NCBI GenBank assembly: GCA_003599505.1
Contig: QZKO01000058.1
Coordinates: 1 to 41,281, forward strand
From: Nitrospiraceae bacterium
GTDB lineage: Bacteria > Nitrospirota > Thermodesulfovibrionia > UBA6902
Reading direction: 5' to 3'
DNA length: 41,281 nucleotides
In this document: positions 1 through 6,810 of the stretch, piece after piece
Numbering within the stretch: the stretch's first letter is position 1
How the letters are laid out: each line of letters opens with the position of its first letter
Made by a program: the position numbers and the translations under genes
Notes under the pieces: generated by a model
Database searches by the model: none
Seen by the model: only the letters and a program-made list of their open reading frames with translations
Told to the model about the DNA's origin: nothing

Positions 1-1
1 C

Positions 2-688
2 TTAAGAGAATTAAATTGTAGTGGGACTGAAATCAATAACCTTAAGTATTTAAAGAATCTGATCAACTTAAGAAAAATTAATTGTGGAGGCACAAAAATC
101 AGAAGTCTTGAGCCACTGATGCATTTGACCAACCTGGAAGAATTACTTTGTTATGATACCCATCTTCATGATTTTGAGCCTCTCAAAAATTTGACCAAAT
201 TGAAAGGATTATCTTGCAAGGGAACAAAAATTAGTACTCTTGAGTCATTACGAAAATTAACTAAATTAGAAGGATTAAGTTGTGCTTCCACTAAAATCAA
301 CAGTCTTGCCCCTTTAAAGAATTTAAGAAAGTTGAAGATATTATTTTGCAGTGATACAAAAATTAATAATCTTGAACCCATAAATAGATTAAATAATTTA
401 CATCAATTGAGATGCGACAGAACCAAAATTCTCAGTTTGAACCCTTTAAAAAATCTATCAAAATTACAAAATTTGTGGTGTGCTTGGACTGGTATCAAAA
501 GCTTAGAACCATTGAGAAATCTTTTAAGTTTAAAAGAGATATGGTGTGATGGTACAGAAATCAGTACCCTTGAGCCTATTGAAGAATTAACTAATTTGGA
601 AGCATTATTTTGTTGTCATACAAAACTGAAACCTACAGAAATAAAAAATTTTATAAAAGAACACCCTAACTGTAAGGTCGTGTATTAA
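2..688 (+). CDS. Leucine-rich-repeat protein, 5' end outside the window
   Basis: The reading frame is open from the first bases of the window to the stop at 686-688, so the N-terminus lies upstream; 228 residues are visible. The visible part is nine full 22-residue leucine-rich repeats plus a short C-terminal cap. The repeat pattern is roughly LxxLxCxxTxIxxLxPLxNLxx, with a Cys and Thr at fixed places in almost every unit (for example TKINSLAPLKNL). Such solenoids usually bind other proteins; no catalytic domain, membrane segment or sorting signal is visible in this fragment. The DNA is clearly richer in A+T than the region after about 2.4 kb, which fits acquired DNA. The ATG at 119 is internal to a repeat and is not the true start. 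The family is sure; the ligand and location are unknown. Confidence 0.85.
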   Translation, partial: LRELNCSGTEINNLKYLKNLINLRKINCGGTKIRSLEPLMHLTNLEELLCYDTHLHDFEPLKNLTKLKGLSCKGTKISTLESLRKLTKLEGLSCASTKINSLAPLKNLRKLKILFCSDTKINNLEPINRLNNLHQLRCDRTKILSLNPLKNLSKLQNLWCAWTGIKSLEPLRNLLSLKEIWCDGTEISTLEPIEELTNLEALFCCHTKLKPTEIKNFIKEHPNCKVVY

Positions 689-771
689 TGGGAACGGCTT
701 ATTGGTATTTACATTAAATATAATTTTCTTTTAGACTGAGAAAACTATTTGAAAATTTGTATAGGTAAGAA

Positions 772-993
772 ATGGAATTTGAATGTGATGCTTGCGAAAA
801 AAAGATTGAGTATGACCCAATTCTGAAAAAGCGTGCCATGCCAGATAGGTGGCGGATGCATAAAATTAAGAATAGAGAATTCTTGCTTTGCGAGGGATGC
901 GGCAATCCTGCGGCGTTTTATGGAGGGTTGGCACCTCTTCTAAAACAAAGGCTCCATCAACGACATGGAATTGAATTTAATGAAAACGATTAG
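772..993 (+). CDS. Small protein with two CxxC pairs (zinc-ribbon-like), unknown function
   Basis: A 73-residue protein. Cysteine pairs at residues 5-8 (CDAC) and 40-43 (CEGC) have the spacing expected of a small zinc ribbon or knuckle, so metal binding is likely but not shown. The middle is basic (KKRAMPDRWRMHKIK). The start ATG has only a weak upstream AGG. The gene sits in the AT-rich left part of the window, 83 bases after the LRR gene and 17 bases before the next gene, and may be co-transcribed with the latter. I do not recognise the family. Confidence that it is a real gene is moderate, because the codon pattern is sensible and no competing frame is better. Confidence 0.55.
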   Translation: MEFECDACEKKIEYDPILKKRAMPDRWRMHKIKNREFLLCEGCGNPAAFYGGLAPLLKQRLHQRHGIEFNEND

Positions 994-1010
994 CGATCTC
1001 AGCTTAAAAA

Positions 1011-1715
1011 ATGGCACAATCTAAAATTACAAAAGAAGCTTTTACAGTTTTACGTACACCCCCAGAACTCGAACAATATGTCAATAGCTGCTATTCTTGC
1101 ATCTGTAAAAATCGAAGTTTGAGACAGACAGCACGTCTCCGAAAAGAACCTTATAAGACGTTTGTTGAAGAATTAATGCCTTTTAGCAATTTCTGTAAAT
1201 GGAAATATGGAAATAGAAATGATGTTCTCTGCGCTTTAGTACCAGATACACAAGGTCAAGGTACTCCAGGTCGCGATGCTATTATTATTGACCAGAACAC
1301 CAAAATTGAGCATTCCGTTGAAATTACCTGGCCAATTGACGGACAACGTGTGATTGAAAAATGCAGGCAGCTAAATGAAAGAAATTTATATTCTGAAAAT
1401 TGGGATTATAAGGATATATCGCGACATCAAAGGGACATTAATCATACGATAGAGATAGCTCATAAAAAAGCCCTTCGAGATTATCATTCACCGGGTGGGG
1501 CCAGTCTCATTTTTGTTTTTGATCGATCCTCGTTTTGGAACGACAATAAAATGCATTTTGAAATGCTTGATTTGCTATGTACTCGACTTTCGGAGGTCAC
1601 ACTTAAGGTTGATAATATTCTGTTGATGCTGGTATCTGGAGATAAGAACCAGATCATCGAGTTAAAAAGTGAGGGGAAAATTATCAAGGAGCATTTTCAC
1701 TGCAGAGTTTTATAA
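1011..1715 (+). CDS. Hypothetical protein, 234 residues
   Basis: I do not recognise this family. The protein is soluble, with no signal peptide or membrane segment. A Cys cluster CYSCIC lies at residues 27-32. Around residues 85-110 the sequence GRDAIIIDQNTKIEHSVEIT has an acidic residue followed by a hydrophobic strand and an E-x-T. This vaguely recalls the D...(D/E)xK layout of restriction-endonuclease-like folds, but the lysine is missing and I do not make that call. A later segment (ASLIFVFDRS, then ILLMLVSGD) looks like two beta strands of an alpha/beta core. It follows the CxxC gene by 17 bases and precedes the PIN gene by 18 bases, all on one strand. There is no clear Shine-Dalgarno sequence. 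Confidence 0.55.
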   Translation: MAQSKITKEAFTVLRTPPELEQYVNSCYSCICKNRSLRQTARLRKEPYKTFVEELMPFSNFCKWKYGNRNDVLCALVPDTQGQGTPGRDAIIIDQNTKIEHSVEITWPIDGQRVIEKCRQLNERNLYSENWDYKDISRHQRDINHTIEIAHKKALRDYHSPGGASLIFVFDRSSFWNDNKMHFEMLDLLCTRLSEVTLKVDNILLMLVSGDKNQIIELKSEGKIIKEHFHCRVL

Positions 1716-1733
1716 ATTTTTTAGAGGACTACT

Positions 1734-2174
1734 ATGAATTTGATTTATCTCGATTACAACTGTTTTCAAAGAGGATTTGATGACCCTCAGCAGGTCAAAA
1801 TTCAGTTGGAAGCGCTTGCATGCGAAGAGGTCTTTAAAAAAGCTGAGGTAAAAACTGTCAGGCTGGTTTGGTCTTTCATGCACGAGGACGAGAATCTTCT
1901 TTGTCCGTTTCTTGATAGAAAGCTGGAAGTAGCCCGGCTTTCTGCTCTCTGCAAGGTAAGGATCGGGCCAAACAAAGAGATATACGACATAGCTAAAGGT
2001 TTTCAGCAGCGGTCAAAACTTTCAGCCAAAGATGCCATACATCTGGCTTGCGCTTATTCCACAAAAAGCAGTTTTTTTCTAACCTGCGATGAGAAATTGA
2101 TAAAGAGAGCCGGAAAGCTGAATCTTGAGATAGAGATTATGAATCCTGTAGACTATATAAGAGAGGTAAAATAA
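1734..2174 (+). CDS. PIN-domain protein (VapC-like ribonuclease toxin candidate)
   Basis: A 146-residue single-domain protein. PIN domains are metal-dependent ribonucleases built around a few conserved acidic residues. Here I see Asp in LIYLDYNCF at the N-terminus, Asp in SAKDAIHLACA near residue 103, and Asp in FLTCDEKLIKRA near residue 121, in the usual order and spacing. The start ATG has a good GAGG sequence 7 bases upstream. The next gene begins two bases after this stop, giving a two-gene unit like a toxin-antitoxin pair, although in most VapBC pairs the antitoxin comes first. It lies at the edge of the AT-rich accessory stretch. The fold is fairly sure; the toxin role is inference from length and partner. 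Confidence 0.75.
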   Translation: MNLIYLDYNCFQRGFDDPQQVKIQLEALACEEVFKKAEVKTVRLVWSFMHEDENLLCPFLDRKLEVARLSALCKVRIGPNKEIYDIAKGFQQRSKLSAKDAIHLACAYSTKSSFFLTCDEKLIKRAGKLNLEIEIMNPVDYIREVK

Positions 2175-2176
2175 AA

Positions 2177-2383
2177 ATGAAGACGAAAGCTATGGATGAT
2201 ACAGAAATAAAATTCAAAGGAATTGAAGCGTTAAACAAATCCCTTGGCGCAACGGCAGCCCTGAGGTTTCTTACACTCCTTCATCGCGAACCTACCGATT
2301 ATGTAGAAATTTCCAGGCGACTATACAAGAAGCAATCAATAGATGAGATATTTGAAAGGGCTAAAAAGCACTGGAAGGAATAA
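2177..2383 (+). CDS. Small protein paired with the PIN gene, possible antitoxin
   Basis: A 68-residue protein starting two bases after the PIN gene, with GAGAGG just upstream of the ATG, so the two are very likely co-transcribed and co-translated. The sequence is helical and charged (KGIEALNKSLGATAALRFL, then IDEIFERAKKHW) with no recognisable AbrB, RHH or Phd/YefM motif. The C-terminal Trp-rich acidic/basic helix would suit a peptide that covers a PIN active site, but that is guesswork. An alternative start is the ATG six codons in. It ends five bases before the convergent malate dehydrogenase gene, with no clear terminator between them. Confidence 0.6.
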   Translation: MKTKAMDDTEIKFKGIEALNKSLGATAALRFLTLLHREPTDYVEISRRLYKKQSIDEIFERAKKHWKE

Positions 2384-2388
2384 AGCAT

Positions 2389-3315
2389 TTATATCCCCAG
2401 TTTTTTAACGAGCTTCCTTACGGCAGCGCATGATTCCCTGAACATCACTTTTTCTTCCTTGGTGAGCTTCAGTTCCACTACTTTTTCGACACCCTCTTTG
2501 CCGAGAATGACAGGAACCCCGACATAGAGGTCTTTTACCCCGTATTCACCGTTCAGGTACGCTGCGCAGGGAAGCAGGCGCTTTTCATCGAGGAGGACCG
2601 ACCTCATCATCTGATATGTCGCGGCCGCGGGGGCATAATACGCGCTGCCGGACTTGAGAAGGCCGACTATTTCGGCGCCCCCGTTTCTGGTCCGGTGGAT
2701 CAATGCATCGACCCTCTTTTTCTTCAGGATTTCAGTTACCTGTATCCCCTTCACAGTCGTAAACCTCGGAAGCGGGACCATCTGGTCGCCGTGACCCCCC
2801 AGGACCATCGTTTCTATATCCACGGGGGATACACTCATCTCCCACGCGAGAAAAGACCTGAACCGGGACGCGTCGAGTATCCCGCCCATCCCCATAACAC
2901 GCCTGCAGGAAAACTCCGTTGTCTTCCATGAAAGCTGGGCCATCGCGTCCATGGGATTGGTCACGACAATGATAATCGCGTCAGGTGAAGTCTTCGCGAT
3001 AGCTTCCGAGGCGGACTGAACAACGTTCGCGTTGGCGTGAAGGAGGTCGTCCCTTGACATGTGGGGCTTTCTCGGGAACCCCGCGGTAATGACTACGATA
3101 TCAGAGCCGGCGGTGTCATCATAACTGTTGGAGCCTGTTACGGAAACAGCGGACCCCCAGAGCGGGCAGGCCTCTGCAATGTCAAGCGCCTTGCCCTGCG
3201 GGACCCCTTCGGCAATGTCAAAGAGGACCACATCCGCAAGACCGTCTTTAGCTGTTAACTGCGCTGTCGTGGCGCCGACATTTCCAGCGCCTATGATGGT
3301 TATTTTTTTCCGCAT
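2389..3315 (-). CDS. mdh: Malate dehydrogenase, LDH-like type
   Basis: A 308-residue NAD-dependent enzyme that interconverts malate and oxaloacetate in the cytoplasm; the length is normal for the family. Visible landmarks in order: the Rossmann glycine motif GAGNVGATTAQ at residues 9-19, the substrate arginine loop PRKPHMSRDDLL near residue 81, the VTNPMD motif near residue 117, the substrate-binding LDASRFR, and the catalytic histidine motif GGHGDQMVPL near residue 173. The Arg at the specificity loop (PRKP) favours malate over lactate, where Gln would be expected. It is transcribed alone on the minus strand from a good sigma-70 promoter at 3342-3371, with GAGG ahead of the ATG. The dense frames on the other strand are shadows. 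Confidence 0.95.
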   Translation of the reverse strand: MRKKITIIGAGNVGATTAQLTAKDGLADVVLFDIAEGVPQGKALDIAEACPLWGSAVSVTGSNSYDDTAGSDIVVITAGFPRKPHMSRDDLLHANANVVQSASEAIAKTSPDAIIIVVTNPMDAMAQLSWKTTEFSCRRVMGMGGILDASRFRSFLAWEMSVSPVDIETMVLGGHGDQMVPLPRFTTVKGIQVTEILKKKRVDALIHRTRNGGAEIVGLLKSGSAYYAPAAATYQMMRSVLLDEKRLLPCAAYLNGEYGVKDLYVGVPVILGKEGVEKVVELKLTKEEKVMFRESCAAVRKLVKKLGI

Positions 3316-3341
3316 CGATGCCTCTTTTTCAGTAGCGAAAC

Positions 3342-3371
3342 ATTATAGCCGACATATTCGGTAATTAACAA
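3342..3371 (-). promoter_or_regulatory. Sigma-70 promoter of mdh
   Basis: On the minus strand, TTGTTA (3371-3366) and TATAAT (3347-3342) are separated by 18 bases. Transcription would start near 3335, about 20 bases before the mdh ATG. The -10 box is perfect and the -35 box is four of six. Confidence 0.65.
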
Positions 3372-3393
3372 GGGCCGGGACCATAGAAATTCA

Positions 3394-3423
3394 TTGTATC
3401 AGGGGCGGCATAATTGTTATTAT
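3394..3423 (+). promoter_or_regulatory. Sigma-70-like promoter of the Trm112/EndoQ unit
   Basis: TTGTAT (3394-3399) and TATTAT (3418-3423) lie 18 bases apart, diverging from the mdh promoter. Transcription would begin near 3430, just ahead of the strong ribosome binding site at 3438-3444. Confidence 0.5.
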
Positions 3424-3452
3424 GTACCATTATTATCAAGGAGGTATGAGAA

Positions 3453-3623
3453 ATGGCCCTCAAAAAAGAATTGCTCGATATACTCGCATGCCCCAAGTGC
3501 AAGGGAGATCTCAGATTAAACGAGTCGGAAACCGGCCTCATCTGCGATAAGTGCAGGCTCCTCTATCATATTAAGGATGATATCCCTGTAATGCTTATCG
3601 ACGAGGCTGAAAAAATAGCGTAA
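3453..3623 (+). CDS. Trm112 family protein
   Basis: A 56-residue protein that fits the bacterial YcaR/Trm112 family. The body has CPKC at residues 13-16 and CDKC near residues 32-35, the four ligands of a small zinc fold, followed by the hallmark hydrophobic end DDIPVMLIDEA, where family members read DGIPVML. Eukaryotic and archaeal Trm112 activates methyltransferases; in bacteria the role is not settled. The start is fixed by a near-perfect AAGGAGG at 3438-3444. The stop lies two bases before the EndoQ-like gene, so the two form one transcription unit. Confidence in the family is high. Confidence 0.9.
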   Translation: MALKKELLDILACPKCKGDLRLNESETGLICDKCRLLYHIKDDIPVMLIDEAEKIA

Positions 3624-3625
3624 TC

Positions 3626-4903
3626 ATGCGCTTCATCGCCGACCTTCACATCCACTCAAAATATTCCCGGGCCACCAGTAAAGACATGTCGCCGGAAAGC
3701 ATCTGGCGGTGGGCGCAGCTCAAGGGGATAACGGTAATCGGCACAGGCGACTTCACCCACCCGGAGTGGTCCAGGGAGCTGAATGAAAAGCTTGAACCCG
3801 CGGCCGGCGGGTTGTTCAGGCTGAAGGATGAATTCCGGTCCGCCGATGTCCCGGATTCATGCAGGGCCGACGTATCCTTCCTCCTTTCAACTGAGATAAG
3901 CTGCATCTACGGCAAAAACGGAAAAACACGGAAGATACATTCAATAATTTTTGTCCCTGATTTTACCGCTGCCGCGAAGATATCCCGGGACTTATCGAAG
4001 ATCGGGAACCTGAATGCAGACGGAAGGCCGATATTAGGGCTTGACGCGAAAGAATTACTGAAGATAGTCGCCGGCGCGTCTCCGGACGCCATGCTTGTTC
4101 CGGCACACGCGTGGACCCCGCATTTCTCGGTTTTCGGCGCCGTGTCAGGGTTTGATACCCTTGAGGAATGTTTTGAGGAGCTTACGCCCCATATTTACGC
4201 TCTCGAGACAGGACTCTCATCCGATCCGGCAATGAACCGGAGGCTGTCGGCCCTTGACGGGATGACCCTGATATCGAATTCAGACGCGCATTCACCGGCA
4301 AAGATCGGGCGGGAAGCAAATATCTTCGATGCGGAGATTTCGTACAGTCATATTATAAACGCGTTAAAGAATGGAAAGGGTTTTTCAGGGACCATCGAGT
4401 TCTTCCCCGAAGAAGGGAAATATCACTATGACGGACACAGATTGTGCGGGGTCAGGCTTTCCCCGAAAGAGACGATGCGCCTCCATGACCTCTGCCCGGC
4501 ATGCGGGAAAAAGGTCACGGTCGGCGTTATGCACAGGGTCGAGAAGCTTGCCGACAGGGAGGAAGGCTTCCGGCCTGAAGACGCCCCTCCATTCCGCTCC
4601 ATAATCCCCCTTCAGGAGATTGTTGCCGAGACGCTGGAGGTCGGCGTAAGCAGCAAGGCGGTGGACAATGCGTACCGGAAGCTTCTGCGGGAGCTCGGCA
4701 ATGAATTCAAAATCCTCATTGACACCCCGCTCGAAGACATAGAGAAAGCAGGCTCTCCTCTTCTCAGAGATGCCATATCACGGGTACGCGCCGGCAATGT
4801 GCATATCGCTCCCGGGTATGACGGCGAATATGGGAAAGTAAGTATATTCGGCACGGTTGAGCGGAAAAAGACAAAGGGCGGACGACGCCCTTCCGAATTG
4901 TGA
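3626..4903 (+). CDS. Endonuclease Q family protein (PHP domain)
   Basis: A 425-residue protein. EndoQ enzymes nick DNA 5' of deaminated or abasic bases. The N-terminal PHP metal site is visible in order: DLHIHSKYS (residues 5-13), TGDFTHPEW (about 39-47), STEISCIYG, KIHSIIF, VPAHAWTPHFSVFG (about 157-170) and SNSDAHSP (about 216-223). These are the His and Asp clusters expected for a metal-dependent phosphoesterase. A zinc-knuckle-like CPACGKK near residue 294 is followed by the typical C-terminal domain. The length matches the family. Translation may be coupled to the Trm112 gene two bases upstream. The next promoter overlaps its stop codon. The family is clear; nicking activity in this organism is inferred. 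Confidence 0.85.
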   Translation: MRFIADLHIHSKYSRATSKDMSPESIWRWAQLKGITVIGTGDFTHPEWSRELNEKLEPAAGGLFRLKDEFRSADVPDSCRADVSFLLSTEISCIYGKNGKTRKIHSIIFVPDFTAAAKISRDLSKIGNLNADGRPILGLDAKELLKIVAGASPDAMLVPAHAWTPHFSVFGAVSGFDTLEECFEELTPHIYALETGLSSDPAMNRRLSALDGMTLISNSDAHSPAKIGREANIFDAEISYSHIINALKNGKGFSGTIEFFPEEGKYHYDGHRLCGVRLSPKETMRLHDLCPACGKKVTVGVMHRVEKLADREEGFRPEDAPPFRSIIPLQEIVAETLEVGVSSKAVDNAYRKLLRELGNEFKILIDTPLEDIEKAGSPLLRDAISRVRAGNVHIAPGYDGEYGKVSIFGTVERKKTKGGRRPSEL

Positions 4904-4926
4904 TATTTTATTCTGAGTATTATAAT
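4898..4926 (+). promoter_or_regulatory. Sigma-70 promoter for the 4962 gene
   Basis: TTGTGA (4898-4903) and a perfect TATAAT (4921-4926) are 17 bases apart. The -35 box overlaps the stop codon of the EndoQ-like gene. Transcription would begin near 4933, ahead of the AAGGGGG ribosome binding site at about 4948. Confidence 0.65.
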
Positions 4927-4961
4927 TTCATTCAGAAAACAAAAAGATAAGGGGGATCGCT

Positions 4962-5270
4962 ATGTGGTATATCTCGGTTTTTGACGCCAAAGAATCCGCG
5001 TCCAGGTCGGACCTTAATCGTGAAAGGGCGGAGTGGGTCAGAAAAAATATGGACAAGACCCTCAAAGCGAGGTGCAGGACGGTAAAAAGGTATGAAGTGT
5101 TAGGGAGCTCTCCACAGAAAATTTTCCTTGTTATAGAAACTGACGACCCTGCGGCCCTGAACCTGCTTTCCGTTCATTTCGGAGACATATGGAATTCAGT
5201 TACGCATCCCGTGGTCGACCGTGAAATAGCCGCGGCACTGGAGGAAGACCACTCGGTCATCGGCGGCTGA
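4962..5270 (+). CDS. Hypothetical small alpha/beta protein, 102 residues
   Basis: A soluble protein with alternating strands and helices: MWYISVFDA, a charged helix, CRTVKRYEVLGSS, KIFLVIETDDPAALNLLS, then IWNSVTHPVVDRE. This is the rhythm of a ferredoxin-like or dimeric alpha/beta-barrel fold, such as small stress-response or DUF3303-like proteins. I cannot assign a family with certainty and no catalytic motif is visible. It has its own sigma-70 promoter and a strong AAGGGGG ribosome binding site. The Cys-rich gene starts nine bases after its stop and is probably in the same transcript. Confidence 0.65.
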   Translation: MWYISVFDAKESASRSDLNRERAEWVRKNMDKTLKARCRTVKRYEVLGSSPQKIFLVIETDDPAALNLLSVHFGDIWNSVTHPVVDREIAAALEEDHSVIGG

Positions 5271-5279
5271 TAATATTTT

Positions 5280-5435
5280 ATGGCCCGTCTGAAAAAGAAG
5301 TCAAAGAAAAACCCGTGCCCTGATTGCGGTTTTTGCCAGTGGTGCAGCGATGAGCGCTGCGCCATGTGCAGGCACCCCGCAGCGAAGCGCAAAAAGAAGG
5401 TAAAACCCCACAAGCCGATGTTTCTGAAATACTGA
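5280..5435 (+). CDS. Small basic Cys-rich protein, 51 residues
   Basis: The sequence opens with a lysine-rich stretch, then has six cysteines at residues 13, 16, 19, 22, 27 and 30 (CPDCGFCQWC then CAMC), then a second lysine-rich tail. This gives a compact metal-binding core flanked by two positively charged arms, which would suit a zinc or iron-sulfur protein touching nucleic acid. I do not recognise a named family. The ATG begins nine bases after the stop of the previous gene; the sequence before it has no strong ribosome binding site. The regular cysteine spacing and the clean frame support a real gene. Confidence 0.6.
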   Translation: MARLKKKSKKNPCPDCGFCQWCSDERCAMCRHPAAKRKKKVKPHKPMFLKY

Positions 5436-5474
5436 GCTCCGGCCCCCTTATTCATGAGGGACTCCGATGCCTTA

Positions 5475-5503
5475 TTGACTGATAAAAAATATTTATGTTA
5501 TTG
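5475..5503 (+). promoter_or_regulatory. Weak sigma-70-like promoter for the respiratory operon
   Basis: TTGACT (5475-5480) is a good -35 box; 17 bases later the sequence TTATTG (5498-5503) is a poor -10. There is no -24/-12 match in this gap. Offered only as the best candidate ahead of the TTG start at 5564. Confidence 0.3.
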
Positions 5504-5563
5504 TAGGTTGCTTTTGTTTTTTCCGGGGTCTAACTCTAACAAACAAACACGGAGGAAAACAGA

Positions 5564-6031
5564 TTGAAAAGTCATGCTTGGCGCCCCTTGTGGCTTATTT
5601 TGGGTTTGGTAGGCATAATCCTTCTCGCAAGACCTTTGGTAGTCCCCTCTGACTTCGGGACCGGAGAAAGAGGCTTCATGTACGGTTATCACAGAAAAAG
5701 CAACGAAGACGAGTGGAAGGCGTTTAAAGTAAAGTACCGCACAAAAGAGTACTGCAAAGACTGTCATCAGGAAAATTACGAAAGCAGCATGTCATCAAAA
5801 CACAATGCCATTCAATGCGAAAACTGTCACGGCCCCGCTGTGGACCATCCTGAAGAGCCCGCAAAACTGGTCATAGACAAGAGCAGGGCGCAATGCCTGC
5901 GGTGCCATTCGTATCTCCCTTATGAACAAAGTCACAGATCAAAAATAAAGGGGATTGATCCAAAGGAACATAATCCTGATATGGAATGCAGTATGTGTCA
6001 TAATCCCCATAAGCCGAACCTGGGAGGATAA
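5564..6031 (+). CDS. Membrane-anchored tetrahaem cytochrome c (CbcS-like)
   Basis: A 155-residue protein with an uncleaved-looking N-terminal membrane helix (WLILGLVGIILLA, residues 8-20) and a periplasmic domain with four haem motifs: CKDCH, CENCH, CLRCH and CSMCH. The start is a TTG, chosen because GGAGG lies eight bases upstream at 5551-5555 and no ATG fits. It heads a four-gene operon with a Tat-exported ferredoxin, an NrfD membrane subunit and a large cytochrome. The gene order matches the cytochrome, iron-sulfur, NrfD trio of the Geobacter Cbc4 (CbcSTU) complex, and more loosely the DsrJ/DsrO/DsrP type. It probably takes electrons from the ferredoxin subunit. The haem count is seen; the complex assignment is inference. 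Confidence 0.85.
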   Translation: MKSHAWRPLWLILGLVGIILLARPLVVPSDFGTGERGFMYGYHRKSNEDEWKAFKVKYRTKEYCKDCHQENYESSMSSKHNAIQCENCHGPAVDHPEEPAKLVIDKSRAQCLRCHSYLPYEQSHRSKIKGIDPKEHNPDMECSMCHNPHKPNLGG

Positions 6032-6032
6032 T

Positions 6033-6806
6033 GTGAAATTTACAAGGAGAGATTTTTTGACAACAGCGGCCAAAGGGGCTTTGATAACGGCCCTGCCGGC
6101 GGGCGCGATAAAATTTCTCGGGCCGGATGAAGTCAGGGCCGACATCGACAGCTCCGGCAAGGTCAGATGGGCCTTCCTCGTCGATACCTTTAAATGCGTC
6201 GGCTGCGGGCTTTGCGTCAAGGCGTGCAAGAATGAAAACGAGACGCCGTATGGCGCCCCTGTAACGAGGACGTGGGTAGAGAGGTACATAATAAAGAAAA
6301 ACGGAGAAATGCTTGCCGATACGCCCCTGGGCGCCCGGGACGGCTTTACCGATAATAAAGTGAGGGGGGACGAAGTGGACCCGAAGGACATCGGCAAGGC
6401 CTTCTTTGTCCCGAAGCTCTGTAATCAGTGTGACTCGCCGCCTTGTGTCCAGGTATGCCCTGTGGGAGCGACCTATCAGGTGGGGGACGGCGTGGTCCTT
6501 GTAGACAGGTCCTGGTGCATCGGCTGCGGCTACTGTATCATGGCTTGCCCTTACGGCGTCAGGTTCTTTCATCCTGTTCATAAGGTGGCTGAGAAATGCA
6601 ATTTCTGCTATCACCGCATAACAAAAGGGATGCAAACCGCCTGTGTGGACGCCTGCCCTTTCGGAGCAAGGAAGATAGGCAATCTCAAAGACCCTGAAGA
6701 CCCTGTTACAAAAATCGTCCTCACCGAGAGAGTAGGGGTCCTCAAGAGTGAGTACGGGACTAAACCTCAGGTTTATTATTTAGGCCTGGATGAAAATGTG
6801 AGGTGA
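6033..6806 (+). CDS. Tat-exported 4x[4Fe-4S] ferredoxin subunit (CbcT/HybA/DsrO-like)
   Basis: A 257-residue protein. I chose the GTG at 6033, two bases after the preceding stop, because GGAGG at 6023-6027 is well placed and the N-terminus then reads as a twin-arginine signal (TRRDFLTTAAKG). A longer frame from 5955 would hide that signal. Four iron-sulfur motifs follow in the order usual for the DmsB/HybA family: CVGCGLCVKAC, CNQCDSPPCVQVCP, CIGCGYCIMACP and CNFC...CVDACP. The subunit would sit on the periplasmic face and carry electrons between the NrfD protein and the cytochromes. Arginine and glycine codon use matches its neighbours. Confidence 0.93.
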   Translation: MKFTRRDFLTTAAKGALITALPAGAIKFLGPDEVRADIDSSGKVRWAFLVDTFKCVGCGLCVKACKNENETPYGAPVTRTWVERYIIKKNGEMLADTPLGARDGFTDNKVRGDEVDPKDIGKAFFVPKLCNQCDSPPCVQVCPVGATYQVGDGVVLVDRSWCIGCGYCIMACPYGVRFFHPVHKVAEKCNFCYHRITKGMQTACVDACPFGARKIGNLKDPEDPVTKIVLTERVGVLKSEYGTKPQVYYLGLDENVR

Positions 6807-6810
6807 TCGA

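Noticed and set aside
1250-1340. Restriction-endonuclease-like active site in the 234-residue protein
   Set aside because: An acidic residue and an E-x-T are present, but the expected lysine is absent and no methylase lies nearby.
5871-6635. A 254-residue open frame on the minus strand
   Set aside because: It lies fully over the tetrahaem cytochrome and ferredoxin genes, has no family features, and disappears as a candidate once those well-supported genes are accepted.
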